Below, in pieces: positions 25,584 to 35,463 of a stretch of DNA of 64,000 nt. The notes beneath the pieces were generated by a model. It was not told the DNA's origin. It made no database searches and saw only the letters and a program-made list of their open reading frames with translations. This DNA comes from a bacterium (GTDB taxonomy: Bacteria > SZUA-79 > Acidulodesulfobacterales > Acidulodesulfobacteraceae): the NCBI GenBank assembly GCA_021777135.1, contig JAJYDX010000006.1, forward strand, positions 1 to 64,000. Direction: 5' to 3'. The translations under genes and the position numbers were made by a program. Positions within the stretch are counted from its first letter, which is position 1. The number at the start of each line of letters is the position of its first letter.

Positions 25584-26096
25584 TTAATTACCGCTGCCCA
25601 TTTTATTAAAATTAAAACTCTTTTTATAAATAACAAGTCCGTGTAAAGTCAATGGAAGGTTATATAAATGCTCTGTTGCCGCATTAGGCAGTCCTTTTTT
25701 TACGGGTTGCGGAGGCACTTTTAAGGCCGCAAAACCTGCTGGGATATTTTTCCTCTTCACTCTTAAAATAGGACCGTGTTTCAAAGGCTGCGGTATTTCT
25801 CTTTGCGGCGTGATGCTGAACATTCCGTTTATTTTTTTGGAATTAAACCATATGCCTTTTGACCAAAAATAATAAGCTTTATGATAATAATAATAAACTT
25901 TTTGATTTTTTTTATTTACGTATGCTTCCAGATTTTTGGATATTTTAAGCATTATAAACTTCTTGCCTTCGGTGTAGTATTTCTTAGATGATTTTCCTGG
26001 CAATTTTGCGACCGTTTCAGAATGCGCTGATAAGGCGGCCGATAAAACAAAAAAAAGCGCCAAAACGGTTAATAGCATTAAAAATTTTCTCGACAT
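25584..26096 (-). CDS. Exported protein of unknown function
   Basis: This 170-residue protein has a clear signal peptide (basic start, hydrophobic LMLLTVLALFFVLSAALSA, cleavage after SAHS or nearby). The mature part is basic, with a Tyr-rich region VYYYYHKAYYFWSKGIWF around residues 66-85, reminiscent of small periplasmic or outer-membrane-associated DUF6515-like proteins. The C-terminal half is rich in Pro and Lys. It lies upstream of def on the same strand with a 22-bp gap, but a functional link is not evident. Confidence 0.6.
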   Translation of the reverse strand: MSRKFLMLLTVLALFFVLSAALSAHSETVAKLPGKSSKKYYTEGKKFIMLKISKNLEAYVNKKNQKVYYYYHKAYYFWSKGIWFNSKKINGMFSITPQREIPQPLKHGPILRVKRKNIPAGFAALKVPPQPVKKGLPNAATEHLYNLPLTLHGLVIYKKSFNFNKMGSGN

Positions 26097-26272
26097 ATAA
26101 TGCCTCTTTTTTATGTGTTTTTTTAATTTAAAACATTTATTTTATTATACATTATTAATGGCAAAAATCAATTTTTTATTTGAATTTGTCAAGATTTTTC
26201 TTGACTTTATAGCCATATAAGATATATTAATACTAGTTAAGGTTTTATTCTAATATTAAAAGGAGATGTTCA

Positions 26273-26710
26273 ATGTTTAAGAAAATTCTATGCCCGGTAG
26301 ATTTCAGCGACACTTCTATGAGCGCCGCTAATAACGCTATAAATTTTGCTTCCGAAGCTAAAGCGGAATTAACATTTATTCACATTATAGACATTCAAGC
26401 GTTACAAAACATAGGCGACCTATCTGGAGGCGGAATAAACGATTTAAATCTTCTAATAGAAGAAGAGAAACCTATCTTGAGCAAACTTAAAGACGAGTGC
26501 GAAAAAAAAGGCATTAAGGTTAAAACAGTGCTGACACACGGAATGCCGATTAACGTTATATTGGAAACCATAAAAGAAGACGGACACGACCTTATAATAA
26601 TGGGAACCCACGGAAAAACAGGTTTAACAAGATTAGTATTGGGCTCAATAGCCGAAAACGTGGTAAGAAGATCGGATATTCCCGTTTTGCTATACCATTG
26701 CAAATGTTAG
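26273..26710 (+). CDS. Universal stress protein family (UspA)
   Basis: This 145-residue Usp protein begins FKKILCPVDFSDTSMSA and has the complete ATP-binding signature IIMGTHGKTGLTRLVLGSIA with G-x2-G-x9-G(S), so nucleotide binding is likely, unlike the degenerate copy at 18010. A good ribosome site (AAAGGAGATG) precedes the ATG. It stands alone and is convergent with the selenoprotein gene, 28 bp apart. Confidence 0.92.
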   Translation: MFKKILCPVDFSDTSMSAANNAINFASEAKAELTFIHIIDIQALQNIGDLSGGGINDLNLLIEEEKPILSKLKDECEKKGIKVKTVLTHGMPINVILETIKEDGHDLIIMGTHGKTGLTRLVLGSIAENVVRRSDIPVLLYHCKC

Positions 26711-26738
26711 TGTTATATTAAAAAATATGGATAAGCGG

Positions 26739-27389
26739 TTATTCTTGAGAATATCCTTCCATAATTTTACCTAAAAACACGGCTTCCGGAACTGCTCCCA
26801 CTACTTCGGTGTGTTCGTTAATTACCGTTTTTGGAACGCTGAAAACCGAATATCTGTCGGAAAGATTATGAAATTCCTGAATTTCTATAATATCCGAAGT
26901 AATATTTTCGTTTTCTATCGCAAAATTGTGTGCAAGAACCGCCGCCGGCGGACAATGAGGTCAGGTAGGCGTTACAAAGACTTGAATATTTAAAGGCTTC
27001 GTAATGCTCTTAAGCTTTTCTATAGTTTTTTCGGAAAGACCGGTTTTTTTAGTTGAAACATTAATTATGGCATGAATCAGGGTCATAAATTCATGTCCTG
27101 CCGGCATTCCGTAATATCGGACGCCGTAATCTTTGTCGCCTGCTATTGCGATAGCAGGGGTTCTTTTTATATTGTACTGTTTTACTTTGTCCGTATCTTT
27201 ATCGAAATCGTATTCCTCTAAGGTGATTTTATCGCTAAGACCTGATAATTCTACTAATATATCTTTTGCTTCCTTACAATATAAACAGCCGTCTTCAGAT
27301 TTAAAAAATATAATCTTAATATTGTTTTCAAGCTTATCGCTAAAATCTTTCCTTAAAGATTCGGCATCCTGCTCGCTAAGTAAAGGCAT
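26739..27389 (-). CDS. Two-domain glutaredoxin-like protein with in-frame UGA, probable selenoprotein
   Basis: Two thioredoxin folds follow each other, as in protein disulfide oxidoreductases. The N-terminal fold has GCLYC and ends with a KRTPAIAI cis-Pro region. The C-terminal fold has VFVTPT-[UGA]-PHCPPAAVLAH, so UGA (26961-26963) takes the place of the first Cys of the usual CPxC motif. The frame stays open for 73 more codons to TAA at 26739 and contains the expected VPKTVIN cis-Pro motif. ATG at 27389 follows AAGGAT. A stem can form just after UGA. This implies SelA/SelB/SelD elsewhere in the genome. Confidence 0.85.
26922..26963 (-). promoter_or_regulatory. Candidate bacterial SECIS element
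   Basis: Directly after the UGA, ATTGT (minus strand, from 26956) can pair with ACAAT (ending at 26925), enclosing a GC-rich CCGCC/GGCGG segment and a loop. This is the expected position for a bacterial SECIS hairpin bound by SelB. The exact fold was judged by eye. Confidence 0.5.
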
Positions 27390-27468
27390 ACTTTTATCCT
27401 TTTTTATAATTTTGCATTTTATCCTTTTTTTATTATATAATAGTTCATAATTTAAATTCAACAAAAAT

Positions 27469-28161
27469 ATGCAGCCTAAACTTCATAATTATTGTATAGA
27501 TAAAACTTTTGAGCTTTTGTATAACGACTCAAGAAGCGACGTTTTAAAAACTATTTTCGACCCGCGCATTTCTGCAGTATCCGTTGAAGAAAGAATTAAG
27601 CTTATGCAGCACGGTTCTTACATAATTGACAGGCTTGCAATAAAAAAAATGAGGATACATTGGTTTGGAGGACATTATCTCTATCCTCATTCACATGCCG
27701 GCTATATAAGAGGATTTTCTGACGCCGGCACTAAATGCGCTCAGCTTTTTAATATTGCAGTTAAGGATTGGGAATATGGCAGAATTAAAAAATCGATGAT
27801 TGCTCTTGGCGGAGCCGTTCATTTAGTTCAGGACCTTTGCATACCTTTTCATACGACTAATATGGCACTTAAAAAGCATATACTATTTGAAAGATGGATG
27901 TCATCACATTATTTAGACGTCAATTTAAAATTAGAAAACGGCACATATAAATTCAAGCCGTTAAAAGGGCATTATAAGGATATGCATCCATTCGGATGGG
28001 TGGATTATAACGCGCATAATTCTTCGATGTTTCTACCTGAATTGCTTTACGCAAAAACTAAAGCTGAATATTTTAACGCTATGAATAGGATATTGCCGGA
28101 GGCCGTAAAAACTTCTGCAGGCTTTCTGGAATTGTTTGCCAAAAAAGTCCGAAAACAATAA
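27469..28161 (+). CDS. Zinc-dependent phospholipase C-like protein
   Basis: This 230-residue all-helical protein resembles the phospholipase C/P1 nuclease superfamily. ALGGAVHLVQDLCIPFHTTN (about residues 105-124) is the central zinc-binding H-x-x-QD-x-x-x-PFH motif, and HWFGGHYLYPHSHAGYI and NAHNSSMF supply other His/Asn residues. There is no signal peptide, so it may be cytoplasmic, unlike secreted enzymes. It is divergent from the selenoprotein gene and 7 bp ahead of the CobD-like gene, with which it is probably cotranscribed. Confidence 0.7.
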   Translation: MQPKLHNYCIDKTFELLYNDSRSDVLKTIFDPRISAVSVEERIKLMQHGSYIIDRLAIKKMRIHWFGGHYLYPHSHAGYIRGFSDAGTKCAQLFNIAVKDWEYGRIKKSMIALGGAVHLVQDLCIPFHTTNMALKKHILFERWMSSHYLDVNLKLENGTYKFKPLKGHYKDMHPFGWVDYNAHNSSMFLPELLYAKTKAEYFNAMNRILPEAVKTSAGFLELFAKKVRKQ

Positions 28162-28168
28162 AAAAATA

Positions 28169-29290
28169 ATGAAGTCTATTTTTAACCTCGAAGACCATGG
28201 GGGCGGCGTAATGCCGTACGGATATAAAAGCGGGATAATCGACTTTTCCGCTAATATAAACCCCATTGGATTAAGCAAAAAAGCAGCAAAAATTTTTAAA
28301 TACCCGGGCAGATTAAAATACTTCACGGAAAATTATCCTGAAATCTATCCCGAATCATTTATAAAAAACTTATCGGATTACCACTCCGCAGATAAAAAAT
28401 GCATATTCCCCGGTGCGGGAGCCGCCGACCTTTTATTTAACACGGTATGCATGTTGAATCCTAATAAAATTATTATCGTCGAACCTTCTTTTTTAGAATA
28501 TGAAAGAGCTGCGTCGCTTCGTACGAAAAAATCAGATATTATTCATATAAATACATATTTTTCGGATAATTTTGAGCTGAAAGGAAAAAGTCTGTCAAAT
28601 CTTTTAGAAAATATTAAAAAGCTAGATAAAAACGACTTAATTTTTATCGCAACTCCTTCTAACCCTGCAGGCGCCGTAACGCCATTAAATACTATTATTA
28701 AAATATTGGGGCTTGCTAAAACAAAAAAAGCATTTTTAGTTTTAGACGAATCTTTTATGGATTTTTGTGAAGAATTTTCTTCTAAAACGTTAATCGCAGA
28801 CGGCGGAAGGTTTGACAATTTAATAATAATTAGGTCTATGACAAAGTTTTTTGCTATGCCGGGGCAAAGACTGGGATATATATTAGCAAGCCATAAAATT
28901 ATTAAAAAATTCGCGGAATACTCGGCGCCGTGGAAAATAACCTCTTTAGCCTCTGAAATAGCTTCAGAATCTTTAAAAGACAGAGATTATATAACAAAGT
29001 CGCGTATTTTATTGAACGGATTAAAAAATAATCTTCTGACGGAGCTTAAGAAATTAAAATTTTTAGAAATCATACCCGGTAAAGCAAATTTTTTTCTAAT
29101 AAAAATAAAAACAGCATCACCAGAGACATTTAACGCCTTAGATTTAAAAAACAGCCTTCACGAGTCCGGAATTTTAATAAGATATTGCGGATATTACAGG
29201 GGGTTGGACGATAAATATTTCAGGATAGCCGTAAGAAAAAAATACGAAAACGATTTTTTAATAAAAAAATTAAAAGAAATTATTTTTTAG
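28169..29290 (+). CDS. PLP-dependent aminotransferase, CobD/HisC type
   Basis: This fold-type I enzyme starts LEDHGGGVMPYGY followed by IIDFSANINPIGLSKKA, the N-terminal pattern of threonine-phosphate decarboxylase (CobD) and histidinol-phosphate aminotransferase. Also seen are PGAGAADLLF, IATPSNPAGAV, LVLDESFMDF and SMTKFFAMPGQRLGY with the PLP Lys. The HGG start favours CobD of cobalamin synthesis over HisC, but no other cob gene is nearby. ATG at 28169 is chosen over a TTG at 28136 that lies inside the upstream gene. Confidence 0.8.
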   Translation: MKSIFNLEDHGGGVMPYGYKSGIIDFSANINPIGLSKKAAKIFKYPGRLKYFTENYPEIYPESFIKNLSDYHSADKKCIFPGAGAADLLFNTVCMLNPNKIIIVEPSFLEYERAASLRTKKSDIIHINTYFSDNFELKGKSLSNLLENIKKLDKNDLIFIATPSNPAGAVTPLNTIIKILGLAKTKKAFLVLDESFMDFCEEFSSKTLIADGGRFDNLIIIRSMTKFFAMPGQRLGYILASHKIIKKFAEYSAPWKITSLASEIASESLKDRDYITKSRILLNGLKNNLLTELKKLKFLEIIPGKANFFLIKIKTASPETFNALDLKNSLHESGILIRYCGYYRGLDDKYFRIAVRKKYENDFLIKKLKEIIF

Positions 29291-29297
29291 TAATATT

Positions 29298-31250
29298 TTA
29301 GCCGTGAAAATAATCGTAAATATTTTTTGCGGTATTTTTATTTACGCCCTTAATTGCTGCCAATTCGTCTATCGGCGCTTTTTTTATATTTTCTACGCTT
29401 TCAAGCTTTTTAATCAAATTACCGTAAGTTATTTTTCCTACGCCGTCTATTTTTAATAATTCAGAGGTAATCAGCGATTTAACTTTTATTTTTGAAAAAT
29501 AAGACACGGCAAACCTGTGGGCTTCGTCCCTTAAACGCATAAGCAAAAAAATTTCCTCCTTGTTTTTACCAAAATTTACTTCATTTTTTCTGTTAGGAAG
29601 ATAAATTTTATCCGTTTCGTGATTTTTTTTATTTCCTCTGGCATCCTTAGATTTTGCGATTGCAATAAGCGCGGGCATATTTTCGGCTTTTATGCTTCCG
29701 TTATCCGTAAAATCTTTAGCCGCTTTAACAAGGACGTTAAGCTGCCCTTTTCCTCCGTCCACCATGATAATATCCGGCAGAGGGTCTTTCCCGGAAACGG
29801 CATTTCCGAAGCGCCTGCTTAAAGCTTCATACATCATTGCGTAATCGTCTGGGGTATTTTTTGATTTTATCCTGTAACGCCTGTATAAGGAAGCGTCTTT
29901 TTCTCCGTTTTTAAAAACTGCTTTGGATGCTACCGCGTAAGTTCCTGAAATGTTGGATATGTCGAAACATTCTATTATTTCAGGAATTTTGTTAAGCCTC
30001 AGGATGTCTTTTAGGGCGTTCAGTCTTTTTACGCTAATGGTGTTATTTTGTTTGTTGCTTAGATTCGTCTCTTTAATGTTTTCTTCGCCGCCGCTTCCCC
30101 GGTTACCTGCAGCTTTCTCGAAAAAATTCTTTTTTGCGTTCCTTAAAGCCATAGCCGCAACGGTTTCATATTTATTTTTGTTTCTTACCGCGCTTTTTAC
30201 ATCTAAAATCTTTACTTTTTTACCAGAAAAACGCTTAATATATTCGGCAAGGCTTTTTTTATCCTCGTCTTCTATTTTAACTGGTATAAATATCTCGTCT
30301 GGAATATTTGCGTTTGCTTCTAAATTTTTTGCGTAATACCTGTTCAAAAAATCGGATAGCATACCTGAATCGTTTAAATAAATATTCTTAAAAAAGAAAT
30401 CTTTAGTTCCTGTAACCCTGCCGCCCCTTATAATCAGGACTACAACGTCTAGCTTATCATCTTGCTGATAAAATCCTATAACGTCTATATCTTTTTCTTC
30501 TTCAAGTACTACCGCCTGTTTTTCGTTGATAGTAGTTATGGCGTTGATTTTATCCCTTAACTTTATGGCAGCTTCAAAATTTAATTCTTTAACATGCGCA
30601 TCCATCGATCGCTTCATCGTTTTTAACAACCTACTGTTTTTTCCGCTAAGCAGAAGCCTTATTCCTTCTATAGATTTTTTATAAGTTTCCGCGTCGGCGT
30701 ATCCGCAACATGGAGCGGAACACCTGTTTATTTGATAATAAAGACAGGGTTTTTTTTTAGCGGCATAGAAATTAAACTTATTGTCTGTGCAAGTTCTCAT
30801 TTTAAATATTCTGTTTACCGTGTTTATCGTTTCATTAACTGCAAAAGCGCTTGAATAAGGACCAAAATACTCGCCATCGCCTTTTTTAAAATTTCTTGTT
30901 TTTACTACATACGGAAAACCGGTTTTTGTGTCGGCTATCTTAATATAAGGATAAGACTTGTCGTCTTTAAGACTTATATTGTATTTTGGCTTATATTGTT
31001 TTATAAGAGTATTTTCAAGCAGAAAAGCCTCCAGTTCGTTGCCGGAAATAATTGTTTCAATATCGCAGATTTTTGAAACTAAATGTTCCGTCTTTATTCC
31101 TGCGTTCTTGCCTGAAAAATACTGGGAAACTCTTTTTTTTAAGTTTTTGGCTTTGCCCACGTAGATAACGTCTCCGTTTATATTTTTCATAATATAAACT
31201 CCGGGAGACGCTGAAATATTTTTAATTTTGCGGGCTAAACTTTCGTTCAT
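29298..31250 (-). CDS. uvrC: Excinuclease ABC subunit C
   Basis: UvrC makes both incisions in nucleotide excision repair. The 650-residue protein shows the GIY-YIG nuclease (GVYIMKNINGDVIYVGKAKN, residues 17-36), a cysteine patch (CLYYQINRCSAPCCGY), the UVR motif (ELNFEAAIKLRDKI), the RNase H-like domain (IIECFDISNISGTYAVAS and MVDGGKGQLNVL) and C-terminal helix-hairpin-helix repeats (LKIDGVGKITYGNLI). It lies 4 bp behind uvrB on the same strand, giving an uvrB-uvrC operon. Confidence 0.97.
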   Translation of the reverse strand: MNESLARKIKNISASPGVYIMKNINGDVIYVGKAKNLKKRVSQYFSGKNAGIKTEHLVSKICDIETIISGNELEAFLLENTLIKQYKPKYNISLKDDKSYPYIKIADTKTGFPYVVKTRNFKKGDGEYFGPYSSAFAVNETINTVNRIFKMRTCTDNKFNFYAAKKKPCLYYQINRCSAPCCGYADAETYKKSIEGIRLLLSGKNSRLLKTMKRSMDAHVKELNFEAAIKLRDKINAITTINEKQAVVLEEEKDIDVIGFYQQDDKLDVVVLIIRGGRVTGTKDFFFKNIYLNDSGMLSDFLNRYYAKNLEANANIPDEIFIPVKIEDEDKKSLAEYIKRFSGKKVKILDVKSAVRNKNKYETVAAMALRNAKKNFFEKAAGNRGSGGEENIKETNLSNKQNNTISVKRLNALKDILRLNKIPEIIECFDISNISGTYAVASKAVFKNGEKDASLYRRYRIKSKNTPDDYAMMYEALSRRFGNAVSGKDPLPDIIMVDGGKGQLNVLVKAAKDFTDNGSIKAENMPALIAIAKSKDARGNKKNHETDKIYLPNRKNEVNFGKNKEEIFLLMRLRDEAHRFAVSYFSKIKVKSLITSELLKIDGVGKITYGNLIKKLESVENIKKAPIDELAAIKGVNKNTAKNIYDYFHG

Positions 31251-31254
31251 AACT

Positions 31255-33258
31255 TCAAACAGAATCCATTAACAGCATATTTTTTTTGATATTATTTATT
31301 TCGTCCCTATAGCGTGTAGCTTCCTCGAAATTCAGCTCCTTTGCCGCTTTTTTCATCTTTCTGGATAAATTTTTTATTAATTTCTCTGCTTCCTTAGGGT
31401 CTATAATCAGAAGCGGGTTTTCGCCTAACCCACCGGATATATCGATATAATCCTGTTCGAATATCGTAGTCAAAAGTCCTGCTATATTTTTTTGTATAGA
31501 TTTAGGAGTAATATTATTTTTTTTGTTAAACGATTCTTGAATTTTTCTTCTTCTCTCCGTTTCAGAAATGGCAAACTTCATCGAATCGGTTATTTTATTT
31601 CCGTAAAGTATGACCTTGCCTTTAATATTTCTTGCCGCCCTGCCTATAGTCTGAATAAGGGATGTTTTTGAACGAAGAAATCCTTCCTTGTCCGCATCCA
31701 AAATTCCAATAAGTTCCACCTCGGGAATATCTAATCCTTCTCTTAATAAATTTATTCCCACAAGAACGTCGAACTCGCCTAATCTTAATTCCCTTATAAT
31801 TTTAAATCTCTCAAGAGAATCTATATCTGAATGAAGATATTTTGCTTTAATGCCGCTGTCCGTCAAAAACTCCGCCAGCTCCTCCGACATCCTTTTCGTC
31901 AAGGTTGTAACTAAAGCTCTTCCGCCACCCGCAACCGTCTTTTTAATTTCTCCCACTATATCATCTACTTGATTTGTTTCGGGTCTGACTTCTACTAAAG
32001 GATCTATTAATCCCGTAGGACGTATTATCTGTTCAACAACCTGCGAACTCACTTCCAGTTCATACTCTGCCGGCGTAGCCGAAACAAAAATAAGATTTTT
32101 TATATGCGACGAAAATTCCTCAAAATTCAATGGACGGTTGTCCAAAGCGCACGGCAGCCTGAAACCGTATTCCACCAGGGTAGATTTTCTTGAAATATCC
32201 CCGTTATACATCCCCCTGATTTGCGGAACGGCAACATGAGACTCATCTATCATTATTATAAAATCGTCCGGAAAATAATCTAAAAGAGTAGGCGGAGGCT
32301 CTCCTTTTTTTCTTCCAGTCAAATGTCTGGAATAGTTTTCTATTCCAGAACAATAACCCATTTCCTGCATCATTTCAAGATCATACATAGTCCTTTGTTC
32401 CAGTCTTTGAGCTTCTACAAGTTTTCCTAAAGACTTAAGCTCCATCAACCTGTCTTTTAACTCTTCTTTTATAGATTTTACCGCGCTTTTTAAAGTAACT
32501 TCATCGGCAACATAATGAGACGCAGGATAAATTGCAACCTTTGAAAGCCTTCTTTTAATAATACCCCTTAAAGGATCTATTTCGGCTATCATAGATATCT
32601 CGTTGCCGAAAAACTCTATCCTAACGGATGTTTCTTCTTCATATGCCGGAAAAATATCGACTATATCTCCCCTTACCCTGAAAGTTCCACGATGAAAATC
32701 GACGTCGTTTCTTTCGTATCTAATATCGGTAAGCCTTTCAAGAACGTCGCTTAAGTTAATTTCTTCACCCTTTTTGACCTCAAGTAGCATATCCTTATAA
32801 CTTTCTGGAGAACCTAAACCGTAAATGCATGAAACCGATGCTATGACTATTACATCCCTGCGCGAAAGAATAGATCGCGTTGCAGAATGTTTCATTTTAT
32901 CTATCTGGTCGTTAATAGCCGAATCTTTTTCTATATATAAATCTTTTGAAGGAACATAAGCTTCCGGCTGGTAATAATCATAATAACTTATAAAAAACTC
33001 AACCGCATTTTCAGGGAATAGAGTCTTAAATTCTGAATATAGCTGACCGGCAAGTGTTTTATTAGGGGCTATTATAAGGGCGGGTCTTTCAAGCCTTTTA
33101 ATAACGTTGGCCATTGTAAATGTTTTACCTGAACCGGTTACTCCCAGAAGCGTTTGATATCTCAGGTTTTTATTTTTTACGCCTTCTACTAATAAGCTTA
33201 TCGCCTCAGGCTGATCTCCCGCAGGACTATTTTCCGAAACAAGATTAAACAAATCCAT
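31255..33258 (-). CDS. uvrB: Excinuclease ABC subunit B
   Basis: UvrB is the damage-verifying helicase of nucleotide excision repair. The 667-residue protein has Walker [15 protein letters not shown] (about residues 39-52), the beta-hairpin region [18 protein letters not shown], the DEAD-like [15 protein letters not shown], motif V/VI ([29 protein letters not shown]) and a C-terminal UVR domain [18 protein letters not shown]. Length is normal. It heads the uvrBC operon. Confidence 0.97.
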   Translation of the reverse strand: MDLFNLVSENSPAGDQPEAISLLVEGVKNKNLRYQTLLGVTGSGKTFTMANVIKRLERPALIIAPNKTLAGQLYSEFKTLFPENAVEFFISYYDYYQPEAYVPSKDLYIEKDSAINDQIDKMKHSATRSILSRRDVIVIASVSCIYGLGSPESYKDMLLEVKKGEEINLSDVLERLTDIRYERNDVDFHRGTFRVRGDIVDIFPAYEEETSVRIEFFGNEISMIAEIDPLRGIIKRRLSKVAIYPASHYVADEVTLKSAVKSIKEELKDRLMELKSLGKLVEAQRLEQRTMYDLEMMQEMGYCSGIENYSRHLTGRKKGEPPPTLLDYFPDDFIIMIDESHVAVPQIRGMYNGDISRKSTLVEYGFRLPCALDNRPLNFEEFSSHIKNLIFVSATPAEYELEVSSQVVEQIIRPTGLIDPLVEVRPETNQVDDIVGEIKKTVAGGGRALVTTLTKRMSEELAEFLTDSGIKAKYLHSDIDSLERFKIIRELRLGEFDVLVGINLLREGLDIPEVELIGILDADKEGFLRSKTSLIQTIGRAARNIKGKVILYGNKITDSMKFAISETERRRKIQESFNKKNNITPKSIQKNIAGLLTTIFEQDYIDISGGLGENPLLIIDPKEAEKLIKNLSRKMKKAAKELNFEEATRYRDEINNIKKNMLLMDSV

Positions 33259-33369
33259 AATAATTTTATTTTATCATTTTTTTATGGAAATATCGCCTGT
33301 CAAACTTGACCCAAAACCCAGTTTGTCATTAAAACGCGGAGGGCTAAACGTGATATTTAAACAAAAAAA

Positions 33370-33443
33370 TACCGCCGTATCAGCCACTGGTTTTTAACGT
33401 CCAATGTGCTTATAGTTAAGCATTAAACTGACTGACGGCGGTA
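33370..33443. repeat. Inverted repeat in the uvrB-glycosyltransferase intergenic region
   Basis: TACCGCCGT (33370-33378) pairs with ACGGCGGTA (33435-33443), with partly pairing inner arms (ATCAG near CTGACTGA). The 320-bp gap between the divergent genes 33258 and 33578 otherwise shows only AT-rich DNA. It may be a miniature repeat element or an RNA hairpin; no transposase is associated. Confidence 0.5.
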
Positions 33444-33577
33444 CACTGCTTAAAGATTTATTAATACCAAATTCATTTATGCTTATTTAATTCCTCAATT
33501 TAATTATAACGCGCATTTTTTAAAATTCAAGTGTAATTTATTTTAAATTTTTTATTCCATTTAGTATAATCATTAAA

Positions 33578-34753
33578 ATGAATATAATTCATATAATATC
33601 GTCCAAGGGATGGGGCGGGGCGGAAAACAGCGCGGCTTATCTTGCAAAATCACAAATAAAACAAGGAAATAAGGCATATTTTTTCATACATTCCCTTAAC
33701 AGAAAAATGATAAACGTTTTAAATTCTGTTAATGTGCCATATTTTGCGGCTTTTGATCCGGAAAGAAAAAACGTTTTTGCTATTAAGAAGCTGATAAACC
33801 TGTGCTATCGTCTTAAAATTGACATTATTCACACTCACCTTGCAACAGGCTGTTATATAGGTTTAATTGCCGGAAACAGCCTTGGCATACCGGTCGTTTC
33901 GCGCATAAATACATACTGCGGCTATCCTTACTATGCGGCGGCGGACAGGCTATTATTCGTTTCTGAGGACTTAAAAAACTACTTTATTAAAGATTATTTT
34001 AATTCTCAATCCTTTATTAATTACAATCCAGATATAGTTGAAAAAACGATAAACAGGTTATTTAATTTTAAATTTGGTCATATTTACGTTCAAGAAATTA
34101 ACTCTAAATCTGGAATAGCCCAAGATACCCTGCCTGATGTATTTTCAGACAACGACAAAAAAATAAACGGATACGAAGGTTTTTTTAATATAGGAATTAC
34201 CGGAAGGGTTACTGTAGAGAAAGGTCAACATTACCTCATAGAAGCATTGGACCTGATAAAAAAAGAAAACGATAAAACAGCGCTGCCTTCTCTTGCGGGC
34301 AAACCGGTTATGCTTCATATCGTAGGAAACGGAAATAATGAAAAAAATCTCGTAAAAGCCGTAGCGGTCAAAAAACTTCAAAACAGCGTCAAATTCTGGG
34401 GATATCAGAACGATGTAAGGCCTTTTATAAATATGTTCGACATCGCGGTTTCCTATACTAGCAAAGAACCCTTTGGAATAAACAATCTAGAATATATGCT
34501 TATGAAAAAACCGTGTATAGCACCCAACAGCGGCGGCGTTCCAGAAATATACGGCGACACTAATATATTAATAGAACCGGAAAATCCATATGCCCTTAAG
34601 GAATCCATAAAACTTTACGCAAACGACCCCGACTTTATGGCTCTTGAAGCCGATAAAGGTTTTGATAGAGCCAAAAATTTTTTTAGCTCTGAAAAAATAT
34701 ACAATGAAACAATGAAAGAATATATGTTTGCAACTGCGGTCAAGCAAAAATAA
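33578..34753 (+). CDS. GT4-family glycosyltransferase
   Basis: This 391-residue GT-B fold enzyme starts IHIISSKGWGGAENSAAYLA, the donor-independent N-terminal pattern of GT4 transferases, followed by IIHTHLATGCYIGL, a second domain beginning NIGITGRVTVEKGQHYLIEA, and the nucleotide-sugar site SKEPFGINNLEYMLMKKPCIAPNSGG in short pieces (EPFG with the E-x7-E spacing). It probably acts in lipopolysaccharide, capsule or other surface glycan synthesis. It is a single gene at the right edge of the core block, next to the island boundary. Confidence 0.85.
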   Translation: MNIIHIISSKGWGGAENSAAYLAKSQIKQGNKAYFFIHSLNRKMINVLNSVNVPYFAAFDPERKNVFAIKKLINLCYRLKIDIIHTHLATGCYIGLIAGNSLGIPVVSRINTYCGYPYYAAADRLLFVSEDLKNYFIKDYFNSQSFINYNPDIVEKTINRLFNFKFGHIYVQEINSKSGIAQDTLPDVFSDNDKKINGYEGFFNIGITGRVTVEKGQHYLIEALDLIKKENDKTALPSLAGKPVMLHIVGNGNNEKNLVKAVAVKKLQNSVKFWGYQNDVRPFINMFDIAVSYTSKEPFGINNLEYMLMKKPCIAPNSGGVPEIYGDTNILIEPENPYALKESIKLYANDPDFMALEADKGFDRAKNFFSSEKIYNETMKEYMFATAVKQK

Positions 34754-34833
34754 CAAGTGTGTTTGCTTTCGCGATTTAATGCTAAATTTATAAGTATTCT
34801 GGAATGTTTAGAGGTTCTTAGGAAAATCCCTTA

Positions 34834-35028
34834 GACTTCCCTTCCTCCCTTAGCGCCAGCACCCTTTTCGGCATGTCATTCTTAAACTTCTCCCTTTCCT
34901 CGTTAAACCACTCCCATATCCCCACGGACCTGATTATTTGGCTCATCCTCTCCATTTTTAGTCCAAGTTCCCTGCCGACGGAAGGGGCATTGAATTCGTG
35001 CCTGGTTAAAAAGGTTTTAATTTTTACG
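34834..35028 (-). pseudogene. Fragment of the multi-HTH gene found at 48414
   Basis: This stretch aligns without large gaps to about 48520-48710, the part of the intact gene that encodes NDMPKRVLALREEGKS through KMKALLTKHKF. It has no start codon and no continuation. It is the remnant of an earlier copy of the island end, and lies 90 bp outside the left 57-bp direct repeat. Confidence 0.75.
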
Positions 35029-35114
35029 ATTTAAGTCATACGTTCGCAAGTCGGTTAGTTATAATAGAGGTAAACATTATAGCGTTATCAGGCAAAAACA
35101 TCGGAACTCTGAAT

Positions 35115-35171
35115 CCTTGTAAATACTGGAGCGGGCAACGGGGTTCGAACCCGCGACACCAAGCTTGGGAA
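35115..35171. repeat. Left 57-bp direct repeat (attL) with tRNA-Gly 3' half
   Basis: Identical for 57 bp to 53157-53213. Read on the minus strand it contains the anticodon (CCC), 3' anticodon stem, variable loop, T-arm (GCGGGTTCGAACCCCG), acceptor 3' strand and CCA of a tRNA-Gly, plus 12 bp of flank. Beyond the repeat the sequence is ATTACGCCCGGG, which resembles a tRNA acceptor 5' end but lacks the D-arm, so no complete tRNA is present. Confidence 0.85.
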
Positions 35172-35367
35172 TTACGCCCGGGCTTTTTTATAAAAACTAA
35201 CAATACCGGGCATCCCGGCTTACCTATTGGATTTAAGGGGATTTTATATTTTTTGTTTTAGAGGTAATTTTTTATTAATTTTTATAAATTTCACTATACT
35301 TTCGCTATACCTGGGTGGCCGGGGGTTGCGAAGGCAATTTATAATGAACCCATAAATTTGAACAGCA

Positions 35368-35432
35368 TTTTTTAATTTCTTATTCCTCAAGATTCAAAAT
35401 CTGTTAAAATTTAATAATAAGAAATTAAAAAA
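35368..35432. repeat. Perfect 17-bp AT-rich inverted repeat
   Basis: A 17-bp arm at 35368-35384 (TTTTTTAATTTCTTATT) pairs exactly with 35416-35432 around a 31-nt loop. It lies 32 bp beyond the stop of the broken gene at 35464. It could be a terminator or a small mobile repeat. Confidence 0.6.
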
Positions 35433-35463
35433 CTTCAAATTTAAAGGGGTAAAACAAAAATTA

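Noticed and set aside
26961-26963. TGA as a true stop of the thioredoxin-like gene
   Set aside because: The protein would end inside the second active site, while the frame downstream keeps the full conserved fold. Selenocysteine explains this better than a stop.
35115-35185. A complete tRNA-Gly at the left island end
   Set aside because: The 3' half is perfect but the D-arm and 5' anticodon stem are missing, so it cannot fold as a cloverleaf.
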